Positions 42,819 to 52,437 of a DNA stretch of 64,000 nt are shown one piece after another. The DNA comes from DATJGR01 sp963735085. Lineage in GTDB: Bacteria > Pseudomonadota > Gammaproteobacteria > Pseudomonadales > Azotimanducaceae. Numbering within the stretch: the first letter of the stretch is position 1; every line of letters begins with the position of its first letter. A program made the translations under genes and the position numbers. The notes beneath the pieces were generated by a model, which did no database searches, was not told where the DNA came from, and saw nothing but the letters and a program-made list of their open reading frames with translations. The stretch spans positions 868,001 to 932,000 of the forward strand of contig CAVTJP010000005.1 in the NCBI GenBank assembly GCA_963735085.1. Reading direction: 5' to 3'.

Positions 42819-44996
42819 ATGAAGGCTATTTGGTTGGTGAGTGTTGGCGCTGCGATAGGTCTTGCAGGCAGCGGGGCGTACGCGGACGCACATGAATTCG
42901 GGACACGCGGGAGAGTGGTTGGCGAAGGCTACTATCGGAATGCGCTGGTGTGCATCGATATCAACCGCAACGCGCGCTGTGACCGGAGCGAACCCAGCGG
43001 CCACACCGATGGGCAGGGTCGCTTCACGATCGATGGTCACGGGGCAATAGTCGCGGAAATCGTTGCAGGAAGCACCTGGCTCGTCGAACCAACCGGTGGC
43101 GCTGAAACGCGGGCGACGGAATCCCTGACGCTCCGTAGCGCCGGCAAGGACAGCAACGTAGTCAGTGCAATCAGCACAGAGTTGCAGGCGATGTTCGACG
43201 CCGGGGAGTACAAGACGGCGGCGGCGGGCCTCGCGGCTCGCGTCGGCGTCCGCAGCGATCAGCTGTTAGCGGACCCCAATGCCGCGACCGATACCGACGC
43301 GCACCGCGCCCTGGTGAACGAGATACGGCTTGCATCGGTACGTATCGCTGATGCGTTGAGCGACTATGGACACCATGGTGATCTGGTCAAAGCGTTGCGC
43401 AACCGCCTGGTGCTCGATGACGTTCGCAACGTCGTCGTGATCTACGCAGAGAACCGCAGCTTTGACAACCTGTTCGGTCTCTTCCCCAGCGCGAACGGCC
43501 TGCGGACCCGCGCTGCGCGTTCGATCGTGCAGGTCGATCGTGACGGCGGCACGGTGTTGCCGATGCTGCCGCCGGCTTGGGGTGGCCTGACGGCGGCGGG
43601 ACAAACCCCCGTCGTCACGCAGGCCGAGACAACCGGCGTGTGGCCCAATGCGCCATTCCAGATCGACGCACCGAACGCGCTGAAGTTGTACGGCTACGCC
43701 GCCGTGAGCAACAGTGTGATCACGCGCGATCTGTATCACCGGTTCTTCGAGAACATCATGCAGATTGACGCTGGCAAGAACGATCAGTTCGTCGCATGGA
43801 GCAATTCCGGCGGCCTGGTGATGGGGTACTTCGACGCCAGCCGGACGCGTTTGTGGGACCTCGCGCGCCACTACACGCTCGCGGACAATTTCTTTCAGGG
43901 CGCGTTCGGCGGCTCGTTCACCAACCACCAGTACCTCGTCTGCGCGTGTGTGCCAACGGTGTCGGACGGATTCGTGGCGAGAAACCATCCGTCGCTGAAT
44001 GTCCTTGGAACGCGAGTCAACGGCGTGCCCCAGTTGGCCGCCAACACCACGCAGGCGCAATCAGCGCTGACCGGCCCCACCTCGCTGAAGAGCGGCAATC
44101 TAGCGCCGCTGGATTACTTCGGCGCAGGTGACGGTTACCGCGCCGTCAACACGATGCAACCGCCGTATCAACCGAGTGGCAATGCACCGCTCGATGCGGT
44201 CGGCTCCCAGCGCTACGCCGATCCGGCGAAGAGCACGACGCTCGAGCCGCAGACGCAGACCCATATCGGTGATCTGCTGAGCGCCAAGGGTATCAGCTGG
44301 GCATGGTATGCCGGCGGTTGGGCGGCGGCGGTTGCTGATTCGTGGGACTGGGATCCGACCGGCACTGCGGCATCCACGACGACGATCTACAAGGGCAACG
44401 CATACGGTACCGCGGATTCGACCCACGTCGGTTTCCAACCCCATCACCAGCCCTTCAACTACTACGCGGATTTTGACCCGGTGGCCCACGCGGACGTGCG
44501 CGAGCAGCACCTCAAAGACCGCGCCGACCTGCTGGCCGACATTACCCGTGGGAGCTTGCCCGCAGTGACGTTCTATAAACCGGTTGGCTTCCAGAATGAG
44601 CATCCGGGTTACACCAACGTGACGAGCGGCGACGAGGAGATCGCGTCCGTGGTCGACGCATTGCGACACAGCCCCCAGTGGCATCACATGCTGATCGTCA
44701 TCACCTACGACGAGTTCGGCGGTCAGTTCGACCACGTGGCGCCGCCGAAGGCCGATTTGGTCGGCCCCGGCACACGGATTCCGGCGATCATCATCTCGCC
44801 TTATGCAAGGCGCGGCTACGTCGATCACACGCAGTACGACACCGCCTCAATCCTGCGCTTCATCACGCATCGCTATTCGCTGCAGCCGCTCCCCGGACTC
44901 GAGGCACGTGACGTCGCGCTGCTCAGCAATGGCGAAGCGCGGATGGGCTACCTCGGTGGCGCGCTCGACTTTGCCGGCGCTGGCGGGAAGGACTGA
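42819..44996 (+). CDS. secreted acid phosphatase / phosphoesterase (AcpA family)
   Basis: A 725-residue exported protein (signal peptide about 1-23). Residues about 30-200 form an N-terminal domain with a DINRNARCD segment; the catalytic phosphoesterase domain follows, with VVIYAENRSFDNLFGLFP (nucleophile region of the AcpA/phospholipase C superfamily), SFTNHQYLVCACVP, VITYDEFGGQFDHVAPP and IPAIIISPYARRG. It would hydrolyse phosphomonoesters or phospholipids outside the cytoplasm. No Pho box is visible in the 53-bp gap before it, though it would fit the phosphate theme. Confidence 0.9.
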   Translation: MKAIWLVSVGAAIGLAGSGAYADAHEFGTRGRVVGEGYYRNALVCIDINRNARCDRSEPSGHTDGQGRFTIDGHGAIVAEIVAGSTWLVEPTGGAETRATESLTLRSAGKDSNVVSAISTELQAMFDAGEYKTAAAGLAARVGVRSDQLLADPNAATDTDAHRALVNEIRLASVRIADALSDYGHHGDLVKALRNRLVLDDVRNVVVIYAENRSFDNLFGLFPSANGLRTRAARSIVQVDRDGGTVLPMLPPAWGGLTAAGQTPVVTQAETTGVWPNAPFQIDAPNALKLYGYAAVSNSVITRDLYHRFFENIMQIDAGKNDQFVAWSNSGGLVMGYFDASRTRLWDLARHYTLADNFFQGAFGGSFTNHQYLVCACVPTVSDGFVARNHPSLNVLGTRVNGVPQLAANTTQAQSALTGPTSLKSGNLAPLDYFGAGDGYRAVNTMQPPYQPSGNAPLDAVGSQRYADPAKSTTLEPQTQTHIGDLLSAKGISWAWYAGGWAAAVADSWDWDPTGTAASTTTIYKGNAYGTADSTHVGFQPHHQPFNYYADFDPVAHADVREQHLKDRADLLADITRGSLPAVTFYKPVGFQNEHPGYTNVTSGDEEIASVVDALRHSPQWHHMLIVITYDEFGGQFDHVAPPKADLVGPGTRIPAIIISPYARRGYVDHTQYDTASILRFITHRYSLQPLPGLEARDVALLSNGEARMGYLGGALDFAGAGGKD

Positions 44997-45131
44997 GGCC
45001 AATGGATATGCTGCGCAGCGGTGTCATTTTTCGGCTCGAATAAAACAGCAATCGCTGCACCACCGCCATCCCGGTTTCGCTTTAGCATCTCCCAAACAGC
45101 GCGCGCAAGCCGATGGCTGATGGGAAGAACG

Positions 45132-46016
45132 ATGGAATCTGAAAGATCGACGCGGTCGAGCACGACGCAACGCTACTTTGCGCGGATCGAACGGGTTGTC
45201 GACGCACTGCTCGCGGCGCCGGCTCAGGCGCACAGCGTTGCGAGCCTCGCGGCCATCGCAAACATGTCTTCCTATCACTTTCATCGCGTTTTTCGCGCCG
45301 TCGTCGGCGAGACCGTGCATGCAACGATGCGCCGCGTCCGACTCAGTCTGGCCGCAGACCGACTCGCCAGTGGCGCAGAACCCGTCCGTCGGATCGCCGA
45401 AACCGCTGGATATCAAAGCCCCCAGGCATTTGCGCGCGCGTTTCGCAGCTTCGCGAATGCCTCGCCGGACGAGTTTCGACGCCGGCACCGTCAGTCGGCT
45501 GATGCGGCGCGCCAGCGTCTGGCCGTTGGGGGCATGTTCGACGGAACGGTCGACGTCATCGAGGAACCAGGCTGCTGCGTGTTCGCGCTGCGCCATAGCG
45601 GCCCGATTGCCACCATTCCAGCGAGCGCGCGCCAATTCTGGCAATGGCAGCTGCGGCGGGCGTTGATAACACACGTGAGGCAGGTGATCGGCGTCGTCTA
45701 TCCCGACGCCGACGAACCGCGGGGGTTTCGCTACTACACCACGGCCTTGATCGACGACGGCCACCGCGACTTCGACGACATGACGAAACTGTCGCTGCCC
45801 GGAGGTCTTTACGCGCGCTATCGTCTCCACGGGCCGTGTTCGCTGATCGCGCCGACGTTCTATGCACTGCAGCGAGACTGGTTGCGTCGCAGTGATTTCG
45901 AGCTCGACGCGCGACCCTTGCTCGAACGATACGTCGATCACGCGTGGTCGCATGGCGAATCGCATGGTCCGGTCACCTATCTGCAGATTCCGATCCGTCG
46001 CCAAACAACTCGCTGA
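45132..46016 (+). CDS. AraC family regulator with GyrI-like effector domain
   Basis: A 294-residue regulator. The N-terminal part (about 20-115) holds two AraC helix-turn-helices (VASLAAIANMSSYHFHRVFRAVVGE, IAETAGYQSPQAFARAFRSFA), and the C-terminal part (about 140-290) is a GyrI/BmrR-like small-molecule-binding domain. It likely activates or represses a nearby gene, most simply the amidohydrolase 11 bp downstream. ATG 45132 was chosen by family layout with GGGAAG ahead; the frame extends to 45021. Confidence 0.92.
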   Translation: MESERSTRSSTTQRYFARIERVVDALLAAPAQAHSVASLAAIANMSSYHFHRVFRAVVGETVHATMRRVRLSLAADRLASGAEPVRRIAETAGYQSPQAFARAFRSFANASPDEFRRRHRQSADAARQRLAVGGMFDGTVDVIEEPGCCVFALRHSGPIATIPASARQFWQWQLRRALITHVRQVIGVVYPDADEPRGFRYYTTALIDDGHRDFDDMTKLSLPGGLYARYRLHGPCSLIAPTFYALQRDWLRRSDFELDARPLLERYVDHAWSHGESHGPVTYLQIPIRRQTTR

Positions 46017-46027
46017 AGGGGTTTGCA

Positions 46028-47269
46028 ATGTCATCTCGGACAACGGCCTGGTGTGCTGCGATCGTCGCGCTCGTTTGCGCCGCTGCGCACGCAGATGAGA
46101 CGCTCGTTCTGCGCGATGCAACAGTCTACGTCGATTCGAACACCCCGCCGCTGCATGACACGAACGTCGTCATCCGCAACGGCATCATCATCTCGGTGGG
46201 TAGTGACGCGCCTTCGACCGCATCGAGCTTGAACTGCCACGGTCTCACGGTGGTCGCGGGACTGCACAACAATCACGTGCATTTCCTGGGGCCGGAGTGG
46301 GTGGGCGCCGCAACGCAACCTGCCGCCAAGCTGGCCGCGCAGGTGCGTGAGATGCTGACGCGCTACGGGTTCACGACGGTGTTCGACATCGGCTCACTAC
46401 TCAACGACACACTTGCATTGCGTCGACGTATCGAAACCGGTGAGGTGCCGGGGCCTCGGGTGCTCACCGCCGGCGAGCCGTTGTTTCCACCCGACGGGAT
46501 TCCGATCTATCTTCGCGGCCTGCCGCCCGAGATGTTGCGCTTGATGAAAGAACCCGCCACGCCCAACGAGGCCATCGAGGCGGTCGATTCGAACATCGAA
46601 CGCGGTGCCGACGCGATCAAGCTGTTCACCGGTTCCATCATGGGCGGCGGCAAGGTGCTGCCGATGGCTGCGGCGGTTGCACGGGCGGCCGTCACCGAGG
46701 CGCATCGGCTCGGCCGGCCGGTGTTCGCGCATCCGTCGAATGTGGAAGGCGCGACGATCGCCGTCGAATCCGGCGTCGATGTGCTGGCGCATACGAATTC
46801 CGACGGATGGACCGGCGCACTCGTCGCTTCGATGCTGGCGCACCGCATCGCGCTGATCCCGACGTTGAAGCTGTGGTCCTACGAGTCCGCGAAGGAGGAT
46901 GCCACTGCAGCGGAAAGCGAGGCATTCACCGCAGATGCCGCTGCGGAGTTGGCCGCCTTCGTAAAAGGTGGTGGTGAAGTATTGTTCGGCACGGACGTCG
47001 GTTACGTGCGTGATTTCGATCCGACGGACGAATACCGGCTGATGGCGCGGGCCGGCATGACGCCGATGCAGATCCTCGCGTCGCTCACAACGGCGCCAGC
47101 ACAACGATTCCAGAAAGCGTTGCGCGTCGGGCGGGTCGCAGCAGGCTATGTCGCCGATCTGACCGTGCTCGACGGCGATCCTGAACGAGATATTGCCGCG
47201 TTCGCCCGCGTGCGCTACACCATTCGGGACGGGCGGACGCTCTACGCGGCGAGTGCAGACCCGCGCTGA
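46028..47269 (+). CDS. exported amidohydrolase
   Basis: A 413-residue amidohydrolase-superfamily enzyme with a signal peptide (about 1-23, AAAHA). Metal-site features: HNNHVHFLG (H-x-H), AIKLFTG (Lys), VFAHPSN and VLAHTNS (His), and LFGTDVGYV (Asp). It resembles imidazolonepropionase-like periplasmic hydrolases that cleave cyclic amides or dipeptides. It is probably in an operon with the AraC regulator. ATG 46028 has AAGGGG. Confidence 0.9.
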   Translation: MSSRTTAWCAAIVALVCAAAHADETLVLRDATVYVDSNTPPLHDTNVVIRNGIIISVGSDAPSTASSLNCHGLTVVAGLHNNHVHFLGPEWVGAATQPAAKLAAQVREMLTRYGFTTVFDIGSLLNDTLALRRRIETGEVPGPRVLTAGEPLFPPDGIPIYLRGLPPEMLRLMKEPATPNEAIEAVDSNIERGADAIKLFTGSIMGGGKVLPMAAAVARAAVTEAHRLGRPVFAHPSNVEGATIAVESGVDVLAHTNSDGWTGALVASMLAHRIALIPTLKLWSYESAKEDATAAESEAFTADAAAELAAFVKGGGEVLFGTDVGYVRDFDPTDEYRLMARAGMTPMQILASLTTAPAQRFQKALRVGRVAAGYVADLTVLDGDPERDIAAFARVRYTIRDGRTLYAASADPR

Positions 47270-47471
47270 CGTCCGTTCGATCGCCTTCGGATCGCCTTTG
47301 TCAGACGTTCAACGATCAAGGCCCGGACTCGCGCGGGCCACTAGCCGACGGTCCGCAGATGGCCCACAATCCTTCTTCCGCGCCGGGCAGTCGTCGAACT
47401 CATCTGTCGAGTCCGGCACCCTACGCCACGAACCGCCCACGAAGATGGGTCCGAACATATAGGGAGTGAGC

Positions 47472-48902
47472 ATGAAGAACGAACGCAACTTTTACATCGA
47501 TGGCAAGTGGGTCACACCACACAGCAAACAGACCCTCGACGTCCTGAACCCGGCCAACGAAGCCGTGATTGGCACCATCACGCTGGGTGATCAGGAAGAC
47601 GTCAATCGTGCCGTCGCCGCGGCGAAAAAAGCCTTTCAGACGTTCTCGAAAACCACAGTCGAAGAACGCGCCGCACTGCTCGAGAAGATCATGGGCGCGT
47701 ATCAAAAGCGCATGCCGGACATCGCAAACACCGTGTCGTCCGAGATGGGTGCGCCACTGTCGTTGGCAAACGCCGCGCAGGCACCGGCTGGTCTGGGTCA
47801 CATCGCTTATACGCTGAACGCGATGAAGACGTTCAAATGGGAAGAAGACAAAGGCCGCAACCGCATCGTGCACGAACCGATCGGCGTGTGCGCGTTGATC
47901 ACACCGTGGAACTGGCCGCTGAACCAGATCGCCGCGAAGGTTGCCCCAGCGATTGCTGCCGGCTGCACGATGGTGCTGAAGCCAACCGAAATTGCACCGC
48001 TGAACGCAATCATCTTCGCCGAAGTGATGGACGAAGCCGGCGTGCCGCCGGGCGTGTTCAACCTCGTCAACGGCGACGGTCCCGGCGTGGGCGTTGCATT
48101 GTCTTCGCATCCCGACGTCGACATGGTGTCGTTCACCGGTTCGACACGTGCGGGTGTATCGGTTGCCACAAATGCCGCACCGACAGTCAAGCGAGTCATG
48201 CAGGAACTCGGTGGCAAGTCGGCGAATATCCTGCTCGACGACGCGGATTTCCCGAAAGCCGTCGCACAGGGCATGGGTTCGTGCGTGATGAACAGCGGCC
48301 AGTCGTGTAACGCACCGACGCGGATGCTGGTCCCGATGAAGCGCATGGACGAAGCCGCGGCCATTGCCAAAGCCACCGCAATGGCGGCAAAGGTGGGCGA
48401 CCCTTCCAAGGCAGACACCACGGTCGGCCCGGTCGTGTCGAAAGTGCAGTGGAACAAGATTCAGGGCCTGATCAAGAAAGGCATCGACGAAGGTGCGAAG
48501 CTCGAGTGCGGCGGTGAAGGGTTGCCCGACGGCTTGAACAACGGTTATTTCGTCAAGCCGACCGTGTTTTCGAACGTCACCAACGACATGACCATTGCGC
48601 GCGAAGAGATCTTCGGGCCGGTGCTGTCGATCATCGGCTACAAAGACGACGCCGATGCGGTGAAGATCGCCAACGACACGCTGTACGGTTTGTCGGGCTA
48701 CGTGCAATCCTCGGACCTCGAACGCGCGCGTAATGTGGCGCGGCAGATTCGCGCCGGGAACATTCACGTGAATGGCGCCGGCGTCGATCCGGCTGCACCG
48801 TTCGGCGGCTACAAGCAGTCCGGCAACGGCCGCGAATTCAGCGAATGGGGCCTCGAAGAATTTCTCGAGACCAAGGCCATTCTGGGTTACAACGCGGCTT
48901 GA
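47472..48902 (+). CDS. NAD(P)-dependent aldehyde dehydrogenase
   Basis: A 476-residue aldehyde dehydrogenase. Cofactor motif TPWNWPLNQIAAKVAPAI, SFTGSTRAG, catalytic Glu in MQELGGKSANI and catalytic Cys in NSGQSCNAPTR are present, with the C-terminal EEIFGPVLSIIGY and PFGGYKQSGNGREFSEWG. The broad substrate class is aliphatic or aromatic aldehydes. ATG 47472 has AGGGAG; a GTG two codons earlier is less likely. A strong terminator follows. The 202 bp upstream show nothing recognisable. Confidence 0.96.
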   Translation: MKNERNFYIDGKWVTPHSKQTLDVLNPANEAVIGTITLGDQEDVNRAVAAAKKAFQTFSKTTVEERAALLEKIMGAYQKRMPDIANTVSSEMGAPLSLANAAQAPAGLGHIAYTLNAMKTFKWEEDKGRNRIVHEPIGVCALITPWNWPLNQIAAKVAPAIAAGCTMVLKPTEIAPLNAIIFAEVMDEAGVPPGVFNLVNGDGPGVGVALSSHPDVDMVSFTGSTRAGVSVATNAAPTVKRVMQELGGKSANILLDDADFPKAVAQGMGSCVMNSGQSCNAPTRMLVPMKRMDEAAAIAKATAMAAKVGDPSKADTTVGPVVSKVQWNKIQGLIKKGIDEGAKLECGGEGLPDGLNNGYFVKPTVFSNVTNDMTIAREEIFGPVLSIIGYKDDADAVKIANDTLYGLSGYVQSSDLERARNVARQIRAGNIHVNGAGVDPAAPFGGYKQSGNGREFSEWGLEEFLETKAILGYNAA

Positions 48903-48912
48903 TCGATTCGTT

Positions 48913-48970
48913 GGGGTTCTGACGAACCCCGTTTGTGAAAGGCGCGTCCCGAGACGCGCCTTTCGTTTTT
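48913..48970 (+). terminator. tandem hairpins and rho-independent terminator
   Basis: First hairpin GGGGTTC-tgac-GAACCCC (48913-48930); second AAAGGCGCGTC-ccga-GACGCGCCTTT (48938-48963), followed by CGTTTTT. The second is a textbook intrinsic terminator for the aldehyde dehydrogenase gene. Confidence 0.92.
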
Positions 48971-48983
48971 CTGGAGGAATGTA

Positions 48984-49628
48984 ATGGATCTCTACGACGC
49001 GATGAGCACGCTGCGCGCGGTACGGCGACTGCGCCCCGACCCGATTCCCGAAGAGGTGCTGCAGCGCGTCTTCACCGCAGCGACCTGGGCGCCGACTGGT
49101 GGCAACCGCCAACCCTGGCGGATCGTCGCGGTTCGCGATCCGCGCAAGAAGCAGACCCTCGAAGATCTGTACCGCCCGTATTGGACTGAATACGTGGTCA
49201 CGTACCGCAAGCATATGGAGTCGATGCCCCTCGACGAACAGCGCACGTCGTCGCGCGCCATCGAGGCGGGCAATCACCTTGCACATCACATGCACGAAGT
49301 CCCGGTTGTTGCGGTGTTCTGCTTCAATCCAGGCATGATGACGATCACCGATTCCGCACAGCCACGGCCCTCTGTGGTGGGAGGTGGATCGGTTTATCCA
49401 GCGGTACAGAATCTGTTGCTGGCGTGCCGCAACGAGGGCCTCGGTTGCGTGCTGACGACACTACTCTGTCTCGAGGAACCAAAAGTGCGCGAGCTACTGG
49501 AGTTGCCGGAAGGCTGGTACACGTGCGCGCACGTCCCGATCGGCTACTCGGTGGGCGGCGGACACGGCCCGCTGGCGCGCAAACCGCTTCAGAAGATGGT
49601 GTTCACCGATCGATTCGGTGCTGCTTAG
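48984..49628 (+). CDS. nitroreductase family FMN oxidoreductase
   Basis: A 214-residue nitroreductase: AVRRLRPDPIPEEVLQRV (FMN-binding Arg region), AATWAPTGGNRQPWRIV (FMN/substrate loop) and LACRNEGLGCVLTTLL near the C-terminal half. Dimeric enzymes of this family reduce nitro groups, quinones or enals with NAD(P)H. ATG 48984 is preceded by GGAGGAATGTA. It begins just after the terminator, so it has its own promoter or depends on read-through. Confidence 0.93.
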   Translation: MDLYDAMSTLRAVRRLRPDPIPEEVLQRVFTAATWAPTGGNRQPWRIVAVRDPRKKQTLEDLYRPYWTEYVVTYRKHMESMPLDEQRTSSRAIEAGNHLAHHMHEVPVVAVFCFNPGMMTITDSAQPRPSVVGGGSVYPAVQNLLLACRNEGLGCVLTTLLCLEEPKVRELLELPEGWYTCAHVPIGYSVGGGHGPLARKPLQKMVFTDRFGAA

Positions 49629-49635
49629 CAGCTCG

Positions 49636-50421
49636 TCAAGCCGGTATCGGACCTTCCACCTGCACCCGGTGAATCAGCCGCGGTGCGTCGCCGTGATCGT
49701 GCACCGCAAAGTGCTGCAGACAGCGGTTGTCCCACATCACGACATCGCCGGCTTTCCAGACGTGGCGCGCCTGAAATTCCGGCCGTGTCGCGTGACCGTA
49801 TAGATACTCGAGCAGCGGCCTGCTCTCCTGCCGCGACCAGCCGACGAATCGCTGCGTGAACGCGCGGCACACATACAACGCCTTGCGCCCGGTTTCGTCG
49901 TGAACGCGCACCACTGGATGCTGCGCGCGCGGCGCCGCCTGTGCACTCTCACCGTACACAGCCGCAAGACCTTCGGCGGAGTGCACGGCCTTCAGAGTAT
50001 CGACGACACTGCGCAATCCGTCCGACAGTGCGTCGTAGGCAAGTTCCTGATTGGCGAATGCGGTGTCACCGCCGAGTTGCGGCGCTTCGAGCGCGTACAG
50101 CATCGTCAGCTTCGGTGGCGTCGCGTTGTACGTCATATCCGAATGCCAATGCTGATTGACATCTCGCGCGCTGCCACGATTGCGTAGCTCGATGACCTCC
50201 GGATACGTATCGAGACCCGCATATGGATGTCTGACCAGCGCACCCCAACGACGCGCAAACGACATCAGCTCCTCAGGTGCCAACTGCTGCGCTGGAAACG
50301 CCAGCAGGTGGTGTTCGCAGAACAGCGCGTTCAGCTCGGGCCATACCGCATCATCGATACGGCGAACGTCGAGGTGTTCGACGACCGCACCGAGCGGTGC
50401 GGCCAAGCGTGTTACGCGCAT
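49636..50421 (-). CDS. TauD/TfdA-type Fe(II)/2-oxoglutarate dioxygenase
   Basis: A 261-residue dioxygenase with the iron triad HWHSDMT (H-x-D, about residues 92-98) and the distal His-Arg HRVQVEG near the C-terminus, plus GGDTAFANQELAYDALS. It oxidises a carboxylated substrate, for example a sulfonate, herbicide-like ether or similar. Convergent with the nitroreductase, 7 bp apart. Confidence 0.93.
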   Translation of the reverse strand: MRVTRLAAPLGAVVEHLDVRRIDDAVWPELNALFCEHHLLAFPAQQLAPEELMSFARRWGALVRHPYAGLDTYPEVIELRNRGSARDVNQHWHSDMTYNATPPKLTMLYALEAPQLGGDTAFANQELAYDALSDGLRSVVDTLKAVHSAEGLAAVYGESAQAAPRAQHPVVRVHDETGRKALYVCRAFTQRFVGWSRQESRPLLEYLYGHATRPEFQARHVWKAGDVVMWDNRCLQHFAVHDHGDAPRLIHRVQVEGPIPA

Positions 50422-50635
50422 GCTGACTCCGATCTACCTCGCCCGAGCTTACCTCGACACAGTCGGAGTGTCAGTCGTTCGCGGCTTTTCCGGAGCAGCA
50501 CCGACTCTGACGCAGTTCATTGACACACGATGATGCAGACTAGAGAATGCGCGCCGCTCTGAACGCTGCGTTCGCACGCGGGTGGAGCATCTCATTCGAG
50601 AACATAGATTTCGGGCGCTTGCCCAAGGGGTTTTC

Positions 50636-51226
50636 ATGGTTCGCAACGTATCGATCGCAACGCTGTTCCTGGCCTCCATGGCCGCTGCGGTGTCCGCGCA
50701 AGCCGGCGACACCGGGCTCTACATCGGCGGCAGCGTGGGGCAAACGACCGTCAAGGATTCGGCCCGCGTGAGCGACGGGTTCAACACCCAGAAGATCAGC
50801 TTCGACGAAAACGACACGAGTTATCGATTGTTCGGCGGTTACATGTTGCTGCCATTCCTGGGCGTTGAAACCGGCTACACGAACTTCGGCTCGCCGAACA
50901 AGAGCTACAAAAACACCGCCATCGGTAACGTCAACGCGACCGTCGACGTCGATGGCTGGGACGCATTCGTCGTGGGTAACCTGCCGCTGGGACCGATCGA
51001 CCTGTTCGCGAAAGCCGGTGTGCTGTGGGTGAACACCGACGCCAAAATCAGATTCGCCGGTTCGACCGCTGGCTCAAATTCAGACAGCGACGAGGTCGGA
51101 GCCTACGGGGTCGGCGCGGCGTTGGGTTTTGGAAGCTTCAAAGTGCGGGCTGAATACACGATGTACGACGTCTCCAACATCAATGATCTGTACATGGTCT
51201 CGGCGGGTTTGACGTATCAGTTCTAG
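50636..51226 (+). CDS. outer-membrane beta-barrel protein (OmpA-like 8-strand)
   Basis: A 196-residue protein: signal peptide (about 1-23, ending SAQA), GLYIGGSVGQTTVKD as the first strand, repeated aromatic strands, and a C-terminal MVSAGLTYQF ending in Phe, as needed for BAM recognition. This is the small eight-stranded barrel class (OmpX/OmpW/opacity-like). No specific role can be read. ATG 50636 has AAGGGG. The 213 bp upstream are empty. Confidence 0.9.
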   Translation: MVRNVSIATLFLASMAAAVSAQAGDTGLYIGGSVGQTTVKDSARVSDGFNTQKISFDENDTSYRLFGGYMLLPFLGVETGYTNFGSPNKSYKNTAIGNVNATVDVDGWDAFVVGNLPLGPIDLFAKAGVLWVNTDAKIRFAGSTAGSNSDSDEVGAYGVGAALGFGSFKVRAEYTMYDVSNINDLYMVSAGLTYQF

Positions 51227-51309
51227 AAGTCCTATTTGCGACATCGCCTGGCGCTCACCGGCATAACGCCGATGGGCGCCTCGGGCGTGACGTCCGCCGC
51301 GATGCGGCT

Positions 51310-51423
51310 TCAGACGCCTGACATGCGCGACTGCTTTTTGGCTTTCTTCTCGGCGCGCTTTTCGGTCAAGCTCTTCGCAGCCTTCTTCTTGCCTTCTTTC
51401 TTGTTTCGATGTTCCTTGCTCAC
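51310..51423 (-). CDS. small lysine-rich protein
   Basis: A 37-residue frame, GTG 51423 to TGA 51310, with GGAG about 9 bp upstream. The product is VSKEHRNKKEGKKKAAKSL followed by TEKRAEKKAKKQSRMSGV: about 40 % Lys/Arg, no hydrophobic stretch. Proteins of this composition occur as short unannotated genes in many proteobacteria; nucleic-acid binding is a guess. Confidence 0.55.
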   Translation of the reverse strand: MSKEHRNKKEGKKKAAKSLTEKRAEKKAKKQSRMSGV

Positions 51424-51548
51424 GACGCTGGGCTCCTCAGTCGATTTCAACACACTGCCAATGCGGTGAAGGAATCCGCTTACCAATCATACTCGCAGCA
51501 TGTCGCGCGCATGAAGCGCGTGTGGTGCGTTCGCGATGCGCACGGTGA

Positions 51549-52043
51549 TCACGAATCCTTCTTGCGGTTAAGCAACCTCGACGCCATCGACAGAATCGGT
51601 CCGATGCTCGCCAGGCCAAACTGCAATGGATCGGACTTCGTCACACGCGAAATGCTTTCGCTGATTTGCGTTACCTGAAGCTGCAACTGCGCGAGTTGCG
51701 CCTTCAGATGCGTCGCGTCGGCGGCGAGCTGGGCCAACGCCAACTCGCGCAATTCATCCACCATGACTTCTTCCGGCGTTGGCGCTCGTCGTCGCGCCAG
51801 CAGTAGCAGCATCAGAGTCAACAATGCATCGACTCCCGCGAGCGTGAGCGCGGCCACCGTTTCCGTGTAGGCCGCCGCAATGGCGTTGTACGCGCACAGA
51901 TTGAGCAGGCCGAAGGCCAGCATCGCCGCGACAAACGCGGCGGCAGACAGCGCCGCGGTTCGCGCAACCTGACCGGCGCGAATCCGAATCGCCAGCGCCT
52001 CTGTGCGCGCAAGCAGGGCCAGTCGTTGCAGTAATGCGTCCAT
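51549..52043 (-). CDS. YqjE-like / phage-holin-family membrane protein
   Basis: A 164-residue protein with an N-terminal amphipathic helix, two membrane helices (about 31-53 and 62-84) and a C-terminal coiled coil (about 95-145, rich in LAQLQLQVTQ). It fits DUF1469/YqjE. The partner YqjD/ElaB-like gene lies 18 bp upstream on the same strand, as in E. coli yqjD-yqjE. Membrane organisation at entry to stationary phase is the usual idea; evidence is limited. Confidence 0.7.
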   Translation of the reverse strand: MDALLQRLALLARTEALAIRIRAGQVARTAALSAAAFVAAMLAFGLLNLCAYNAIAAAYTETVAALTLAGVDALLTLMLLLLARRRAPTPEEVMVDELRELALAQLAADATHLKAQLAQLQLQVTQISESISRVTKSDPLQFGLASIGPILSMASRLLNRKKDS

Positions 52044-52061
52044 TTGGTCCGTCTCGATGCG

Positions 52062-52349
52062 TTAGCGCGGCAGCAGTCTTCCCAGCAGAACGCCGAGCGC
52101 GAAGATCGCGATCGCGGTGCCGGCCGGAATGTCCTCGAGTTGCTTTTCAATCAAATCGACAAAGCCATCGAATTGCTCCTTGAGCTTGTCCACGGTATCG
52201 GATTCCAGACCCAGCGGACCCGAGCGCGTGTCAGCATCGCGTTCCGCCGAGGAACCCGAGGCAGTCTGTGCGTCAGCAGGCAACTGCTTGGTCAGCGCAT
52301 CGATCTGGCTGCGAAGCGCTTCGATTTCGTTCATCAGGTCGGCGGCCAT
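52062..52349 (-). CDS. YqjD/ElaB-like (DUF883-type) membrane-anchored protein
   Basis: A 95-residue protein: an N-terminal helical coiled-coil region (MNEIEALRSQIDALTKQL), a linker, KLKEQFDGFVDLIEKQLE, and a single C-terminal membrane helix AGTAIAIFALGVLLGRLLPR ending in Arg. The layout matches ElaB/YqjD tail-anchored ribosome-binding proteins, though Gly-zipper features are weak. It is the first gene of the pair with the YqjE-like gene. Confidence 0.7.
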   Translation of the reverse strand: MAADLMNEIEALRSQIDALTKQLPADAQTASGSSAERDADTRSGPLGLESDTVDKLKEQFDGFVDLIEKQLEDIPAGTAIAIFALGVLLGRLLPR

Positions 52350-52437
52350 TGCGTACTCGTTACGTGTTTGTGGACATCTTATGGTGCGAGTTCTTATAGA
52401 TGAAGCAGACGCAACCCGCCAGTCCCACGTCGAGCCG

